Assembly: GCA_028290285.1 (NCBI GenBank)
Contig: JAQGKD010000008.1
Location: 62,001-126,000 of the forward strand
Direction: 5' to 3'
DNA length: 64,000 nt
From: Hyphomicrobiales bacterium
GTDB taxonomy: Bacteria; Pseudomonadota; Alphaproteobacteria; Rhizobiales; Beijerinckiaceae
The notes beneath the pieces are model-generated. The model did no database searches and had not been told where the DNA came from. It saw nothing but the letters and a program-made list of their open reading frames with translations. Within the stretch, counting starts at the first letter, position 1, and every line of letters begins with the position of its first letter. The translations under genes were made by a program, and so were the position numbers. This document shows positions 1 to 8,590 of this stretch, piece after piece.

Positions 1-1460
1 GCGTCGCCATCATGATGCCCAATGTCATGGCCTACCCCGCCGTGATTTTCGGAATTCTCCTGGGCGGCTATGTCGTCGTCAACGTGAACCCGCTCTACAC
101 GGCGCGCGAACTCACGCATCAGATGAACGATTCCGGGGCGCGCGTGCTCTTCGTGCTCGAGAACTTCGCGCATACGGTCGAAGAAGCCCTGCCCGATCTG
201 AAGACGGAGATGGCGATCATCGTCTCGCCCGGTGCGCTGCTCGGCCTGAAGGGCGTGGTGGTCGATCTCGTCTCGCACTTCGTGAAGCACAACGTTCCGA
301 AGTTCCATCTGCCCGCGACGATCCGCTTCGCAGCCTTCCTGCGCTTCGCGCGTCACGCAAAACTGAAGCCTGTCGAGATCAGCCCCGAGGATCCCGCTTT
401 CCTGCAATATACGGGGGGCACGACGGGTCTCGCCAAGGGCGCCATCCTGCTCCACCGCAACATCGTCGCGAACGTCTCGCAATGCGAGGCTTGGCTTCGT
501 GCCGGCGCCGGCGAGCGGCCCGATCACGTGATGATCACGGCCCTGCCGCTCTATCACATCCTCGCTCTCACGGCCTGCTGCCTCTTCGTGATGAAGATCG
601 GCGGCTGCCAGGTCCTGATCGTCAACCCGCGCGACCTGCCGACCCTGGTCAAGACGATCAAGTCCGTGCGGATGACCATGATCGTGCTCGTCAACACGCT
701 GGCCAATTCGCTGGCCTCGCGCAGCGACCTGAAGGACGTGGATTTTTCGCAACTGTCCTTCTGTATCAGCGGCGGAATGGCCACGCAGGCCGCCGTCGCG
801 CACAAGTGGAAGGCGGCGACCGGCCATCCAATCATCGAAGGGTACGGCCTGTCGGAAACGTCTCCCGTCGTCTGCGTCAACCGCCTCGACATCTCCGAAT
901 TCACCGGCTCCATCGGCTATCCCATGCCCTCGACCGATGTCTCCATTCGCGACAAGGACGGATCGGTACTGCCTCTGGGAAGTCCTGGCGAGCTCTGCGT
1001 GAAGGGCCCGCAGGTGATGGCCGGCTACTGGAACGAACCCGAGGAAACGCGAAAAGCCTTTACGGAAGACGGCTATTTCCGCACGGGCGACATAGGGATC
1101 ATTGATCCCGATGGCTCGGTGCGCATTGTCGATCGCATCAAGGACATGATCCTTGTCTCGGGCTTCAACGTCTATCCGAACGAAGTCGAGGGGGTTCTGA
1201 CCAGCCATCCTCAGATCCTGGAAGCAGCTGTGGTCGGCATTCCCGACGAACATTCGGGCGAGGCGGTGAGCGCCTACATCGTCCCGCGTACGCGCGAACT
1301 CACAGTCGAGGACGTGCGTCTCTGGTGCCGCGAAAATCTCGCCGGCTACAAAGTGCCGCGCCGCATCACATTCCGCGAAACCTTGCCTAAAACGAATGTC
1401 GGCAAGATCCTGCGGCGTGAGTTGCGCGACGAGACGCATGTCGACGGGACGCATGTCTGA
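1..1460 (+). CDS. fadD: Long-chain fatty-acid--CoA ligase (FadD-like), 5' end cut by window
   Basis: ATP-dependent acyl-CoA synthetase of the ANL superfamily, activating fatty acids for beta-oxidation. The reading frame is open to the window edge (codons begin at base 3), so the N-terminus is missing, probably several dozen residues compared with the usual ~560. From the visible ATG at 12: phosphate-binding loop YTGGTTGLAKG near residue 133, adenylate motif GYGLSETSP near 277, YFRTGDIG near 354 and the catalytic-lysine tail PKTNVGKILRREL near 458. All core motifs are intact. The chain-length preference is inferred from the family only. Confidence 0.9.
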   Translation, partial: VAIMMPNVMAYPAVIFGILLGGYVVVNVNPLYTARELTHQMNDSGARVLFVLENFAHTVEEALPDLKTEMAIIVSPGALLGLKGVVVDLVSHFVKHNVPKFHLPATIRFAAFLRFARHAKLKPVEISPEDPAFLQYTGGTTGLAKGAILLHRNIVANVSQCEAWLRAGAGERPDHVMITALPLYHILALTACCLFVMKIGGCQVLIVNPRDLPTLVKTIKSVRMTMIVLVNTLANSLASRSDLKDVDFSQLSFCISGGMATQAAVAHKWKAATGHPIIEGYGLSETSPVVCVNRLDISEFTGSIGYPMPSTDVSIRDKDGSVLPLGSPGELCVKGPQVMAGYWNEPEETRKAFTEDGYFRTGDIGIIDPDGSVRIVDRIKDMILVSGFNVYPNEVEGVLTSHPQILEAAVVGIPDEHSGEAVSAYIVPRTRELTVEDVRLWCRENLAGYKVPRRITFRETLPKTNVGKILRRELRDETHVDGTHV

Positions 1461-1488
1461 GAAGCGTCAGGGCGGGGCGACGGGCCAA

Positions 1489-1536
1489 TCCTGCGCGATT
1501 CTGGATTGCTTCGTCGCTCCGCCCCTCGCAGTGACG
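1489..1536. repeat. Interspersed repeat between convergent genes
   Basis: The stretch with the core ATTGCTTCGTCGCTCCGCC followed by CTCGCAGTGACG matches a short non-coding repeat that I know to be scattered in many Hyphomicrobiales chromosomes. It lies between the converging ends of the acyl-CoA ligase and propionyl-CoA synthetase genes, the usual location of such elements. Only one copy is visible here, so repeat status is from recall. Confidence 0.5.
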
Positions 1537-1573
1537 GCGTCTTACGTTCGCAGAATCAACAAGGCTGCGTCGC

Positions 1574-3475
1574 TCAAAGACCCTTGAACTGCAGGGCTGC
1601 CGCGATCTCATCCAGAATGGCGGGATCGTCAATCGTCGCCGGCGTCGACCATTCCTCGTGATCTGCGATCTTCTTCATCGTGCCACGCAGAATCTTGCCC
1701 GAGCGGGTCTTGGGCAGGCGGTTCACGGTGATCGCGATCTTGAAGGCCGCCACGGGGCCGATCTTGTCGCGCACGAGTTGCACGATCTCTTTCTCGATTG
1801 CGAGCGGCGACTGGGTGACGCCCGACTTGAGCACCACGAAGCCGCAGGGCTGCTCGCCCTTCAATTCGTCGCGCATGCCGATCACCGCGCACTCCGCCAC
1901 CGCCGGATGCGAGGCGAGAACCTCTTCCATGCCGCCAGTAGACAGCCGATGCCCCGCGACGTTGATGATGTCGTCGGTGCGGCCCATGATGTAGAGGTAA
2001 CCGTCCTCATCCTTGAAGCCGGCGTCGGCGGTCTTGTAGAAGCCCGGGAAGTCGTCGAGATAGCTCTCGCGCATGCGATCGTCCTGCTGCCACAGCGTCG
2101 GCAGGCAGCCGGGCGGCAGCGGCAGGCGGATGACGATGGAGCCCATCTGCCCGTTAGGCACCGGTTTCGCGGCCTCGTCCACGATCTGCACGTCATAGCC
2201 CGGCATCGGCACGGTCGGCGATCCATGCTTCACCGGCAACATGCCGAGGCCAACAGGATTGGCGACAATCGCCCAGCCCGTTTCCGTTTGCCACCAGTGG
2301 TCGATCACGGGCACGCCGAGCACCTGCTCCGCCCAGGCGACGGTGTCGGGATCCGCGCGCTCTCCCGCCAGGAAGAGGTGGCGCAACGTCTTGGTGGAAT
2401 GCACCTTCAGGAATTTCGCTTCCGGATCTTCCTTCCGAATGGCGCGGAAAGCGGTGGGCGCGGTGAAAAGCGCAACAACGCCATACTCGTCGATGACGCG
2501 CCAGAAAGCTCCGGCATCGGGCGTGCCGATCGGCTTGCCTTCGTACACGACCGTCGTCGCGCCATGCAGCAGCGGCGCGTAAACGATGTAGGAATGGCCC
2601 ACGACCCAGCCCACATCCGACGCGGACCAGAACACTTCCCCGGGCTCGATGCCGTAGAGATTCTTCATCGTCCACGCCAGCGCGACCATGTGACCGCCAT
2701 TGTCGCGCACGACGCCCTTGGGAATTCCCGTCGTGCCCGACGTGTAGAGAATGTAGAGCGGATCGGTCGCCTTCACTGTGACGCAGGGCGCGGAACGCCC
2801 CTGCGCTTGCGCGGCGTCGACGAGCCCGCGCCAATCATGGTCGCGGCCTTCGATCATGATCGCCTGCGCCTGCGGACGCGGCAGAACCAGCACGGCGTCG
2901 GGTTTCGCCGAGGCCATGTCGATGGCTGCATCGAGGAGCGGCTTGTAAGCGACGACGCGTCCCGGCTCGATGCCGCACGAGGTTGTCAGCACGAGTTTGG
3001 GTTTGGCATCGTCGATGCGGGTGGCGAGTTCCTTGGCGGCGAAGCCGCCGAAGACGACGGAATGCACCGCGCCGATGCGTGCGCAGGCGAGCATGCCGAC
3101 CAGCGCCTCCGGGATCATCGGCATGTAGACGATGACGCGGTCGCCCTTCACGACGCCGAAATCCTGCAGCACGACGGCGAGCGCGCTCACCTCAGCCAGC
3201 AGATCCGCGTAGGTGAGCGTCCGCTTCGTGTCCGTGACGGGGCTGTCATAGATGATCGCGACCTGATCCGCCCGCCCGTTGGCGACGTGCCGGTCGATGG
3301 CGTTGTAGCAGGTGTTGCAGGTCGCATCGGGGAACCAGCGGCCGTACGGCCCCTGGCTTTCATCGAAGATCTGGCGCGGCGGCTCGACCCAGTCGATTGC
3401 CTTGGCGGCTTCCGCCCAGAAAGCGGACGGATCCTTTTGCCATGCGGCATAGACTTGCGCATAAGAGCTGGGCAT
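1574..3475 (-). CDS. prpE: Propionyl-CoA synthetase
   Basis: Activates propionate (acetate or other short acids less well) to its CoA thioester. The protein is 633 residues, normal for PrpE. The N-terminal acetyl-CoA-synthetase domain is followed by the AMP-binding loop YTSGTTGIPKG near residue 242, a WWQTETGW adenylate motif, and the C-terminal SGKILRG lysine motif near 590 that is acetylated in this family. I chose the ATG at 3475 rather than the open frame to 3499 because AGGAGG sits 5-6 bases upstream. It converges with the acyl-CoA ligase, giving two acyl-activating enzymes side by side. No other propionate genes are near. Confidence 0.9.
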   Translation of the reverse strand: MPSSYAQVYAAWQKDPSAFWAEAAKAIDWVEPPRQIFDESQGPYGRWFPDATCNTCYNAIDRHVANGRADQVAIIYDSPVTDTKRTLTYADLLAEVSALAVVLQDFGVVKGDRVIVYMPMIPEALVGMLACARIGAVHSVVFGGFAAKELATRIDDAKPKLVLTTSCGIEPGRVVAYKPLLDAAIDMASAKPDAVLVLPRPQAQAIMIEGRDHDWRGLVDAAQAQGRSAPCVTVKATDPLYILYTSGTTGIPKGVVRDNGGHMVALAWTMKNLYGIEPGEVFWSASDVGWVVGHSYIVYAPLLHGATTVVYEGKPIGTPDAGAFWRVIDEYGVVALFTAPTAFRAIRKEDPEAKFLKVHSTKTLRHLFLAGERADPDTVAWAEQVLGVPVIDHWWQTETGWAIVANPVGLGMLPVKHGSPTVPMPGYDVQIVDEAAKPVPNGQMGSIVIRLPLPPGCLPTLWQQDDRMRESYLDDFPGFYKTADAGFKDEDGYLYIMGRTDDIINVAGHRLSTGGMEEVLASHPAVAECAVIGMRDELKGEQPCGFVVLKSGVTQSPLAIEKEIVQLVRDKIGPVAAFKIAITVNRLPKTRSGKILRGTMKKIADHEEWSTPATIDDPAILDEIAAALQFKGL

Positions 3476-3645
3476 CGGTCCCTCCTGAGCTTCCATCACG
3501 CGGACCGACGGGGCTTATCGGTAGCCCCCTCCGTCTATCCGCCAGCGGCCCCTTTCTTGCGTCTGCGAAGCGCTCAAGGCAACGGTGCGCGCCTTATCTC
3601 TTAGACCTAACCAAAAGGGGCGAGACCATCGCTCCGGGAAACTGG

Positions 3646-4404
3646 ATGATAACCGACTGGACTTTCTATTTCGCCGCGATCCCCGCCGTCGTGCTTCTCG
3701 GCCTGTCCAAAGGCGGTTTCTCCGGCCTCGGCATGATCTCGCTTCCCCTGATGGTGATGGTGGTGCCGCCACTGCAAGGCGCGGCGATCATGCTGCCCAT
3801 CCTCATCGTGCAGGACGTCGTGTCCATCTGGGCCTTCCGGAAGACCTGGAGCCTGCGACCTCTGCTGATCTTCATGCCCGGTGCGCTGATTGGCATGGGC
3901 TTGGCGGCCCTGCTCGCGAGCCGCGTGTCGAACGCCATGGTCGAACTCGCGGTCGGCGTGATCGCAGCCATTTTCGTCGTGATGTACTGGCTGCGCCGCA
4001 GTCCCGCCGACGCGCCGGGGAAGCCCGCGCAAATCGGGCCCGGACTCGCGTGGGGCACTGTCGGCGGTTTCACGAGCTTCCTTGCCAATGCGGGAGGCGT
4101 GCCGTTTCAGGCCTATGCCGTCCCCCTGCGCCTGCCACCGATGGTCTTCGCGGGAACAGCCGCTGTGCTCTACGGCGTCCTGAACTGGATCAAGTTCGGC
4201 TTCTTTTTCGCGATGGGTCAGCTTTCAGCCGACAATCTGGCGACGTCGGCGATCCTGTTTCCCCTGGCAATTGTCGCGACCCTCGGCGGCGTCTGGCTCG
4301 TGCGCCGCGTCTCGGCGCGCCATTTCTACCGGATTGTCACGACGCTGACCTTCGCGCTCGGCATGAAGCTCATCTGGGACGGAGGTAGCCAATTGTACCG
4401 CTGA
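3646..4404 (+). CDS. TauE/SafE family sulfite exporter-like membrane protein
   Basis: Predicted inner-membrane anion exporter of 252 residues with about eight hydrophobic segments arranged as two halves. The N-terminal LLGLSKGGFSGLG signature (near residues 14-26) and a second glycine-rich motif TVGGFTSFLANAGG in the other half are typical of the family, which moves sulfite, sulfoacetate or related organosulfonates. The frame is open far upstream, but family similarity begins at the ATG at 3646. It is divergent from prpE, and its substrate cannot be read from context. Confidence 0.85.
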   Translation: MITDWTFYFAAIPAVVLLGLSKGGFSGLGMISLPLMVMVVPPLQGAAIMLPILIVQDVVSIWAFRKTWSLRPLLIFMPGALIGMGLAALLASRVSNAMVELAVGVIAAIFVVMYWLRRSPADAPGKPAQIGPGLAWGTVGGFTSFLANAGGVPFQAYAVPLRLPPMVFAGTAAVLYGVLNWIKFGFFFAMGQLSADNLATSAILFPLAIVATLGGVWLVRRVSARHFYRIVTTLTFALGMKLIWDGGSQLYR

Positions 4405-4551
4405 GCCGCTCATGCGCGACGCACGCAAGACGCATCGACAGGCAAAGCCACCGCACCCGTGAGGCACGGCGGCCAAGCCCGGCGACCAGTATCACGCCCT
4501 ATGGGTGGCGTGGAGCGTCATGGAAATAAAGGGGAGCGATCATCGACCGAA

Positions 4552-4740
4552 TCAATGCAGAGTCGGCGCTTCGGCGTTTGCTCGAAGCTTTTCGATCTGG
4601 TCCTTGAGCATCAGTTTTTTGCGCTTCAATTCGACCAGTCGGAGGTCGTCGGTAGATAGATGAAGCTTTTCCGTCTCGAGCTCTTTTTCGAGCGCCTTGT
4701 GGCGGCGTTCGAGTTCGTTGAGATGGTTATGCATCGACAT
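4552..4740 (-). CDS. DUF465 (YdcH-like) small coiled-coil protein
   Basis: Cytosolic 62-residue helical protein with the family pattern HNHLNELERRHKALEKEL followed by LVELKRKKLMLKDQIEKL. DUF465 proteins are short antiparallel coiled coils of unknown role, common in alphaproteobacteria. I took the ATG at 4740 because AAAGGA lies about 7 bases upstream; the frame extends two codons further to a TTG. A second DUF465 gene starts on the opposite strand at 5068. Confidence 0.8.
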   Translation of the reverse strand: MSMHNHLNELERRHKALEKELETEKLHLSTDDLRLVELKRKKLMLKDQIEKLRANAEAPTLH

Positions 4741-5067
4741 CGGCAATTCCTTTCGAGACTGCTAGCGACCCATGAAGTCTGACACAGAACCGTCATGGCG
4801 CGAAGCGCAAAACGCTCGGCATAGCTACCAAAAAACCCTTGTTTCATGCGGGATGGCAGCATTTTAGCCATCTTTCCGGAGACCCCAAAAAGATCAAAGT
4901 CTTGCGTCGGGCGCATAACGAGGCCGCTGTGCAATCTTGCGTAGCAGAGGTCGAACGCGCATAATCGGCGGCGAATCCACATGTACTGTCCGGGCTTCAT
5001 GGCAGGGCGGTCCGGACTGGATGGTGCGAGCGGTGTCGAGCGCAATCTCCGGCGGAATCTTCGGTGC
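4741..5067. other. Divergent intergenic region between two DUF465 genes
   Basis: About 330 bases without a credible gene. The stretch is more AT-rich than its surroundings and must carry divergent promoters for the two DUF465 genes. No clear -35/-10 pair, riboswitch or tRNA was recognised. Confidence 0.4.
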
Positions 5068-5286
5068 ATGTCCAACAGGCTGAATGACGACGAGCGCAAT
5101 GTCCTGGCCGCTGAGCTGGAACGGCTACGCCAGGAACATCGGGACCTCGATGCAGCGATCGACGCGCTGGCGCTGGTCGGCAAGGGCGACCAGTTGCAGG
5201 TGCAGCGGCTGAAGAAGCGAAAGCTTTTCCTGCGCGATCGTCTTGCCTTTCTCGACGACATGCTGACGCCCGACATCATCGCCTGA
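5068..5286 (+). CDS. DUF465 family protein (second copy)
   Basis: A 72-residue coiled-coil protein with the DUF465 layout: ELERLRQEHRDLDAAIDAL, then LQVQRLKKRKLFLRDRLAFL. The frame opens at 4981, but family similarity starts at the ATG at 5068, so that start was used; its ribosome site is weak. It lies head to head with the other DUF465 gene and about 100 bases before purE. The role is unknown for the whole family. Confidence 0.75.
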   Translation: MSNRLNDDERNVLAAELERLRQEHRDLDAAIDALALVGKGDQLQVQRLKKRKLFLRDRLAFLDDMLTPDIIA

Positions 5287-5391
5287 GCAGGGCTGCCGCA
5301 AGTCACCGTCACGACACGACTTGCCCTTCCCCTCGGCTTCGTCTATGTCCGCGAGCTTCGCAAAAGCCCAGCGCGAGGTTTCCCTGTGGTC

Positions 5392-5895
5392 ATGACCCGC
5401 AAACCCGTCGCCATCATCATGGGCAGCCAGTCCGACTGGGCTACCATGCGGCACGCGACCGAAATGCTCGACAAGCTCGATATCGGCTACGAGGCCTTGA
5501 TCGTCTCGGCCCACCGCACCCCCGACCGTCTCGTCGCATTCGCCAAGGGCGCGCGGGAGGCAGGGTTCCAGATCGTCATCGCCGGCGCTGGCGGCGCCGC
5601 CCATCTCCCGGGCATGACCGCCGCCATGACGCCACTGCCGGTCTTCGGCGTGCCCGTCGAATCGCGTGCCCTGTCCGGCCAGGATTCGCTCCTCTCCATC
5701 GTGCAGATGCCGGCGGGCATTCCCGTTGGCACGCTGGCAATCGGCAAGGCGGGCGCGGCCAATGCGGCCCTGCTGGCCGCAGCCGTGCTGGCGCTCAACG
5801 ATCCCGCTTTGGCCGACAGGCTCGATGCCTTCCGCGCCACGCAATCGGCAAGCGTCGCGGAACATCCGCACGACGAGCCGGGTACGGGCGCCTGA
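5392..5895 (+). CDS. purE: 5-(carboxyamino)imidazole ribonucleotide mutase
   Basis: Catalyses N5-CAIR to CAIR in de novo purine synthesis. The 167-residue protein carries the substrate-binding loop GSQSDW at 11-16 and the catalytic-histidine motif SAHRTP at 39-44, followed by the [11 protein letters not shown] loop. These identify the class I (bacterial) mutase, which depends on PurK. The ATG at 5392 is preferred over an in-frame GTG two codons upstream. One base separates the stop codon from purK, so the pair is an operon. Confidence 0.96.
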   Translation: MTRKPVAIIMGSQSDWATMRHATEMLDKLDIGYEALIVSAHRTPDRLVAFAKGAREAGFQIVIAGAGGAAHLPGMTAAMTPLPVFGVPVESRALSGQDSLLSIVQMPAGIPVGTLAIGKAGAANAALLAAAVLALNDPALADRLDAFRATQSASVAEHPHDEPGTGA

Positions 5896-5896
5896 T

Positions 5897-7012
5897 ATGG
5901 AAGCCCGCATCAATCCCGGAGATACGGTCGGCATTCTCGGAAGCGGCCAGCTCGGCCGCATGCTGGCCATGGCTGCTGCCCGCCTCGGCTTGCGCACCCA
6001 CATCTATGCGCCCGACCGCGGGCCTGCACTGGACGTCTGCGCCCAGTCGACCATCGCCCCCTATGACGACGAGACGGCGCTCGGCGCCTTCGCTGCGTCG
6101 GTCGCGGTGGTGAGCTACGAATTCGAGAACGTGCCCGCCGCCACCGCCGCCTTCCTCGCCGCGCGCCGCCCGGTGCGCCCGGGATCGCAGGCGCTCGCGA
6201 CCACGCAGGACCGGCTGACCGAGAAAACTTTTCTTAATGGACTTGGCATTCCCACCGCTTCCTTCGCCGCGGTCGACGATCTCGCCGGACTGGAGCGCGC
6301 TGTCGCAGCTCTGGGACGCCCCTCAATCCTGAAGACGCGCCGGTTCGGCTATGACGGCAAGGGGCAGGTGCTCCTGCGTGAGAGCACGCTTCTGTGCGAA
6401 GCCTTCGACGGCCTCGGCCGACAGCCGGCCATTCTCGAGGGCCTCGTGCCCTTCACGCGCGAGGTTTCGGTCATCGGGGCGCGCGGCTTGCAGGGCGCCT
6501 TCGCAGCCTGGGACGTCTGCGAGAACGAGCACGAGAACCACATCCTCGCCCGCACCCGTGTACCGGCCCGCCTGAAGCCGGAGACGGCGCAAGCGGCCAT
6601 CGACATGACGGGCAGGATCGCCGCCGCGCTCGATTATGTCGGCGTCATCACGGTCGAGATGTTCCTCGTCGAGGAAACCATCGACGGCGCGATGCAGGAA
6701 AAACTCGTCGTCAACGAGATTGCGCCGCGCGTGCACAATTCCGGGCACTGGACGATCGACGGCGCGGTCACCTCGCAGTTCGAGCAGCACATTCGCGCGA
6801 TCTGCGGCTGGCCGCTCGGTTCGCCCCGCCGCCACGGCCGCATAGAAATGCGCAACCTGATCGGCGCCGAGGCCCAGGGGTGGCACGAATTGCTGTCCGA
6901 GCCGGGCCTGAGCCTCCATCTCTACGGAAAGCATGAGGCGAGGGCCGGCCGGAAGATGGGACACGTCACCCGTATCCTGGATGAAAGCGCACCCTTTCCT
7001 GAAGACCTGTGA
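5897..7012 (+). CDS. purK: 5-(carboxyamino)imidazole ribonucleotide synthase
   Basis: ATP-grasp enzyme that carboxylates AIR to N5-CAIR, supplying PurE. The protein has 371 residues, the normal length. The N-terminal nucleotide fold GILGSGQLGRM is at 12-22, and the ATP-grasp catalytic stretch NEIAPRVHNSGHWT lies near residue 273. The frame runs open upstream inside purE, but the domain starts at the ATG at 5897, one base past the purE stop. A short GGGGTG-AAT-CACCCC inverted repeat follows at 7018-7034, without a T-run. Confidence 0.96.
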   Translation: MEARINPGDTVGILGSGQLGRMLAMAAARLGLRTHIYAPDRGPALDVCAQSTIAPYDDETALGAFAASVAVVSYEFENVPAATAAFLAARRPVRPGSQALATTQDRLTEKTFLNGLGIPTASFAAVDDLAGLERAVAALGRPSILKTRRFGYDGKGQVLLRESTLLCEAFDGLGRQPAILEGLVPFTREVSVIGARGLQGAFAAWDVCENEHENHILARTRVPARLKPETAQAAIDMTGRIAAALDYVGVITVEMFLVEETIDGAMQEKLVVNEIAPRVHNSGHWTIDGAVTSQFEQHIRAICGWPLGSPRRHGRIEMRNLIGAEAQGWHELLSEPGLSLHLYGKHEARAGRKMGHVTRILDESAPFPEDL

Positions 7013-7169
7013 ATTAGCGGGGTGAATCACCCCGGCGGCTGGACAGGGCAGAAAGGTTCTGTTATTCCCGCCGTCACGTTGAGATGCACCGCATTCTGCC
7101 GCGCGTCCCTCCTCCCATTTTCGGGCTGCTTTCTCCTTCCGGGAAAGGCCCTTACGACAGGATCTGCTG

Positions 7170-7409
7170 GTGCAAGTTCTCGTTCGCGACAACAACGTCG
7201 ATCAGGCTCTCAAGGCGCTCAAGAAGAAAATGCAGCGCGAGGGCATCTTCCGCGAGATGAAGCTCCGCGGCCATTACGAGAAGCCCTCGGAGAAGCGCGC
7301 TCGCGAGAAGGCGGAAGCCGTCCGCCGCGCCCGCAAGCTGGCCCGCAAGAAGATGCAGCGCGAAGGCCTGCTGCCGATGAAGCCGAAGCCCGTCATGGGC
7401 GCTCGCTAA
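7170..7409 (+). CDS. rpsU: 30S ribosomal protein S21
   Basis: Small-subunit protein S21, 79 residues. The N-terminus [19 protein letters not shown] and the basic middle ([20 protein letters not shown]) are diagnostic. The start codon is GTG at 7170 with AGGA about 8 bases upstream; no ATG is available before the conserved N-terminus. The lysine/arginine-rich tail beyond residue 60 is usual in alphaproteobacteria. It stands alone between purK and a TPR lipoprotein. Confidence 0.95.
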   Translation: MQVLVRDNNVDQALKALKKKMQREGIFREMKLRGHYEKPSEKRAREKAEAVRRARKLARKKMQREGLLPMKPKPVMGAR

Positions 7410-7660
7410 GTCGCATCTTTGATTTTTCGCCCGGTGCCATTGCCACCGTCGAACATCTGAACATCGGCCTCGACGGCGTCTCCGGAGTGATCCGCGGGGC
7501 GCCGTGGCTTTTTGGACACGAGAGTGGTCTATTGCAGACCGCAGTGTTCCGCAGACTCGATTCGTCCGCATTCTCGCCGTATTGCGAAGGCCTTTCGAGC
7601 ATGAAACAGGCACCCGTCCACGGGCCAGCCGACAAGCAAGCTTCAGTCAGGGCCTTCAAG

Positions 7661-8551
7661 ATGAACTCATTTATGACGCCCCGCGCGACCCCGTTCCCGA
7701 TGCAGACGACCCTGCGCCAGCGTGGTGGCGCCCTTCTCGCCGTCATGGCCGTCTCCCTGCTGGCAGCCGGCTGCGACAGCGTCGGCACGATGGCCTCTTT
7801 CAAGGGCGCCGGGGTCGCCGAGGTCGAGGCGCGCAGCGAAGCCTCCTCGACCAATATTGCCTCCCTCACCGAGGTCGTGCAGCGCAACCCGAATAACCCA
7901 GAGCCCTACAACACGCGTGGCGCCGCTTACGCCCGCATCGGCCGCTTCACGGAAGCGGTCGCCGACTTCAGCAATGCGATCCGGCTCGACCCCAACCACG
8001 CCGCGGCCTACACCAACCGCGCGCTGGCCTATCGCCAGACCGGCCGCGACGACGCCGCCCTCGCCGATTTCAATCGCGCCATCTCGGCCAACCCGAATCA
8101 CGGTCCGGCCTACCTCGGCCGCGCCAATCTGGAGCGCGCACGCGGAGACATGCAGGACGCGCTCAACGATCTCGGCCAGGCCATCAAGCTCAATCCGGAA
8201 GCCGCACCGGCCTTCCACGCCCGCGGCCTGATCTACCAGCGCCAGGGCGACCACGCCCATGCGATTACCGATTTCGACAATGCGATTGATCGCGACCCGT
8301 TCGCATCGGCCCCCTATCAGGCGCGCGGCCAAAGCCTGATTGCGACCGGCAAATACGATGCCGCGATCGAGGACTTCAACGCCACGCTGAACGTCGACAA
8401 CAAGAATGCCGACGCCTGGGCCGGTCTCGGCCTCGCCTATGAGCGGCAGGGCAATCGCGCCAAGGCAACCGAGTCCTACCAGCGTGCGCTTACCGTCGAC
8501 CCCAGCAATCGCCTGGCCAAGGACGGGCAGTCGCGCAACGGCCGCGCCTGA
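7661..8551 (+). CDS. TPR-repeat lipoprotein
   Basis: Predicted envelope lipoprotein of 296 residues. A hydrophobic segment ends in the lipobox LLAAGC (Cys38 from the chosen start), then at least five tetratricopeptide repeats of about 34 residues run to the C-terminus (for example NPNNPEPYNTRGAAYARIGR and the unit DPNHAAAYTNRALAYRQTGR). TPR arrays bind partner proteins, and lipid-anchored ones often serve in outer-membrane or wall assembly. The start is uncertain: ATGs at 7661, 7673 and 7700 all precede the signal sequence. It converges with pyk. Confidence 0.8.
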   Translation: MNSFMTPRATPFPMQTTLRQRGGALLAVMAVSLLAAGCDSVGTMASFKGAGVAEVEARSEASSTNIASLTEVVQRNPNNPEPYNTRGAAYARIGRFTEAVADFSNAIRLDPNHAAAYTNRALAYRQTGRDDAALADFNRAISANPNHGPAYLGRANLERARGDMQDALNDLGQAIKLNPEAAPAFHARGLIYQRQGDHAHAITDFDNAIDRDPFASAPYQARGQSLIATGKYDAAIEDFNATLNVDNKNADAWAGLGLAYERQGNRAKATESYQRALTVDPSNRLAKDGQSRNGRA

Positions 8552-8562
8552 CGTCTCCGGGT

Positions 8563-8586
8563 GCGGGCTGAGCCCGCCCCGGGCTC
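8563..8586. terminator. Overlapping hairpins between convergent TPR and pyk genes
   Basis: Two alternative stems share bases here: GCGGGC-TGA-GCCCGC (8563-8577) and GAGCCCG-CCC-CGGGCTC (8570-8586). They lie 12-35 bases after the TPR gene stop and next to the pyk stop at 8591. No T-run follows on either strand, so this is terminator-like only. Confidence 0.35.
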
Positions 8587-8590
8587 GCGC

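Noticed and set aside
1658..3604. Long open frame (648 codons) opposite the propionyl-CoA synthetase
   Set aside because: Shadow of a high-GC gene: composition rich in Arg/His/Asp with no domain, while the opposite strand encodes an intact enzyme.
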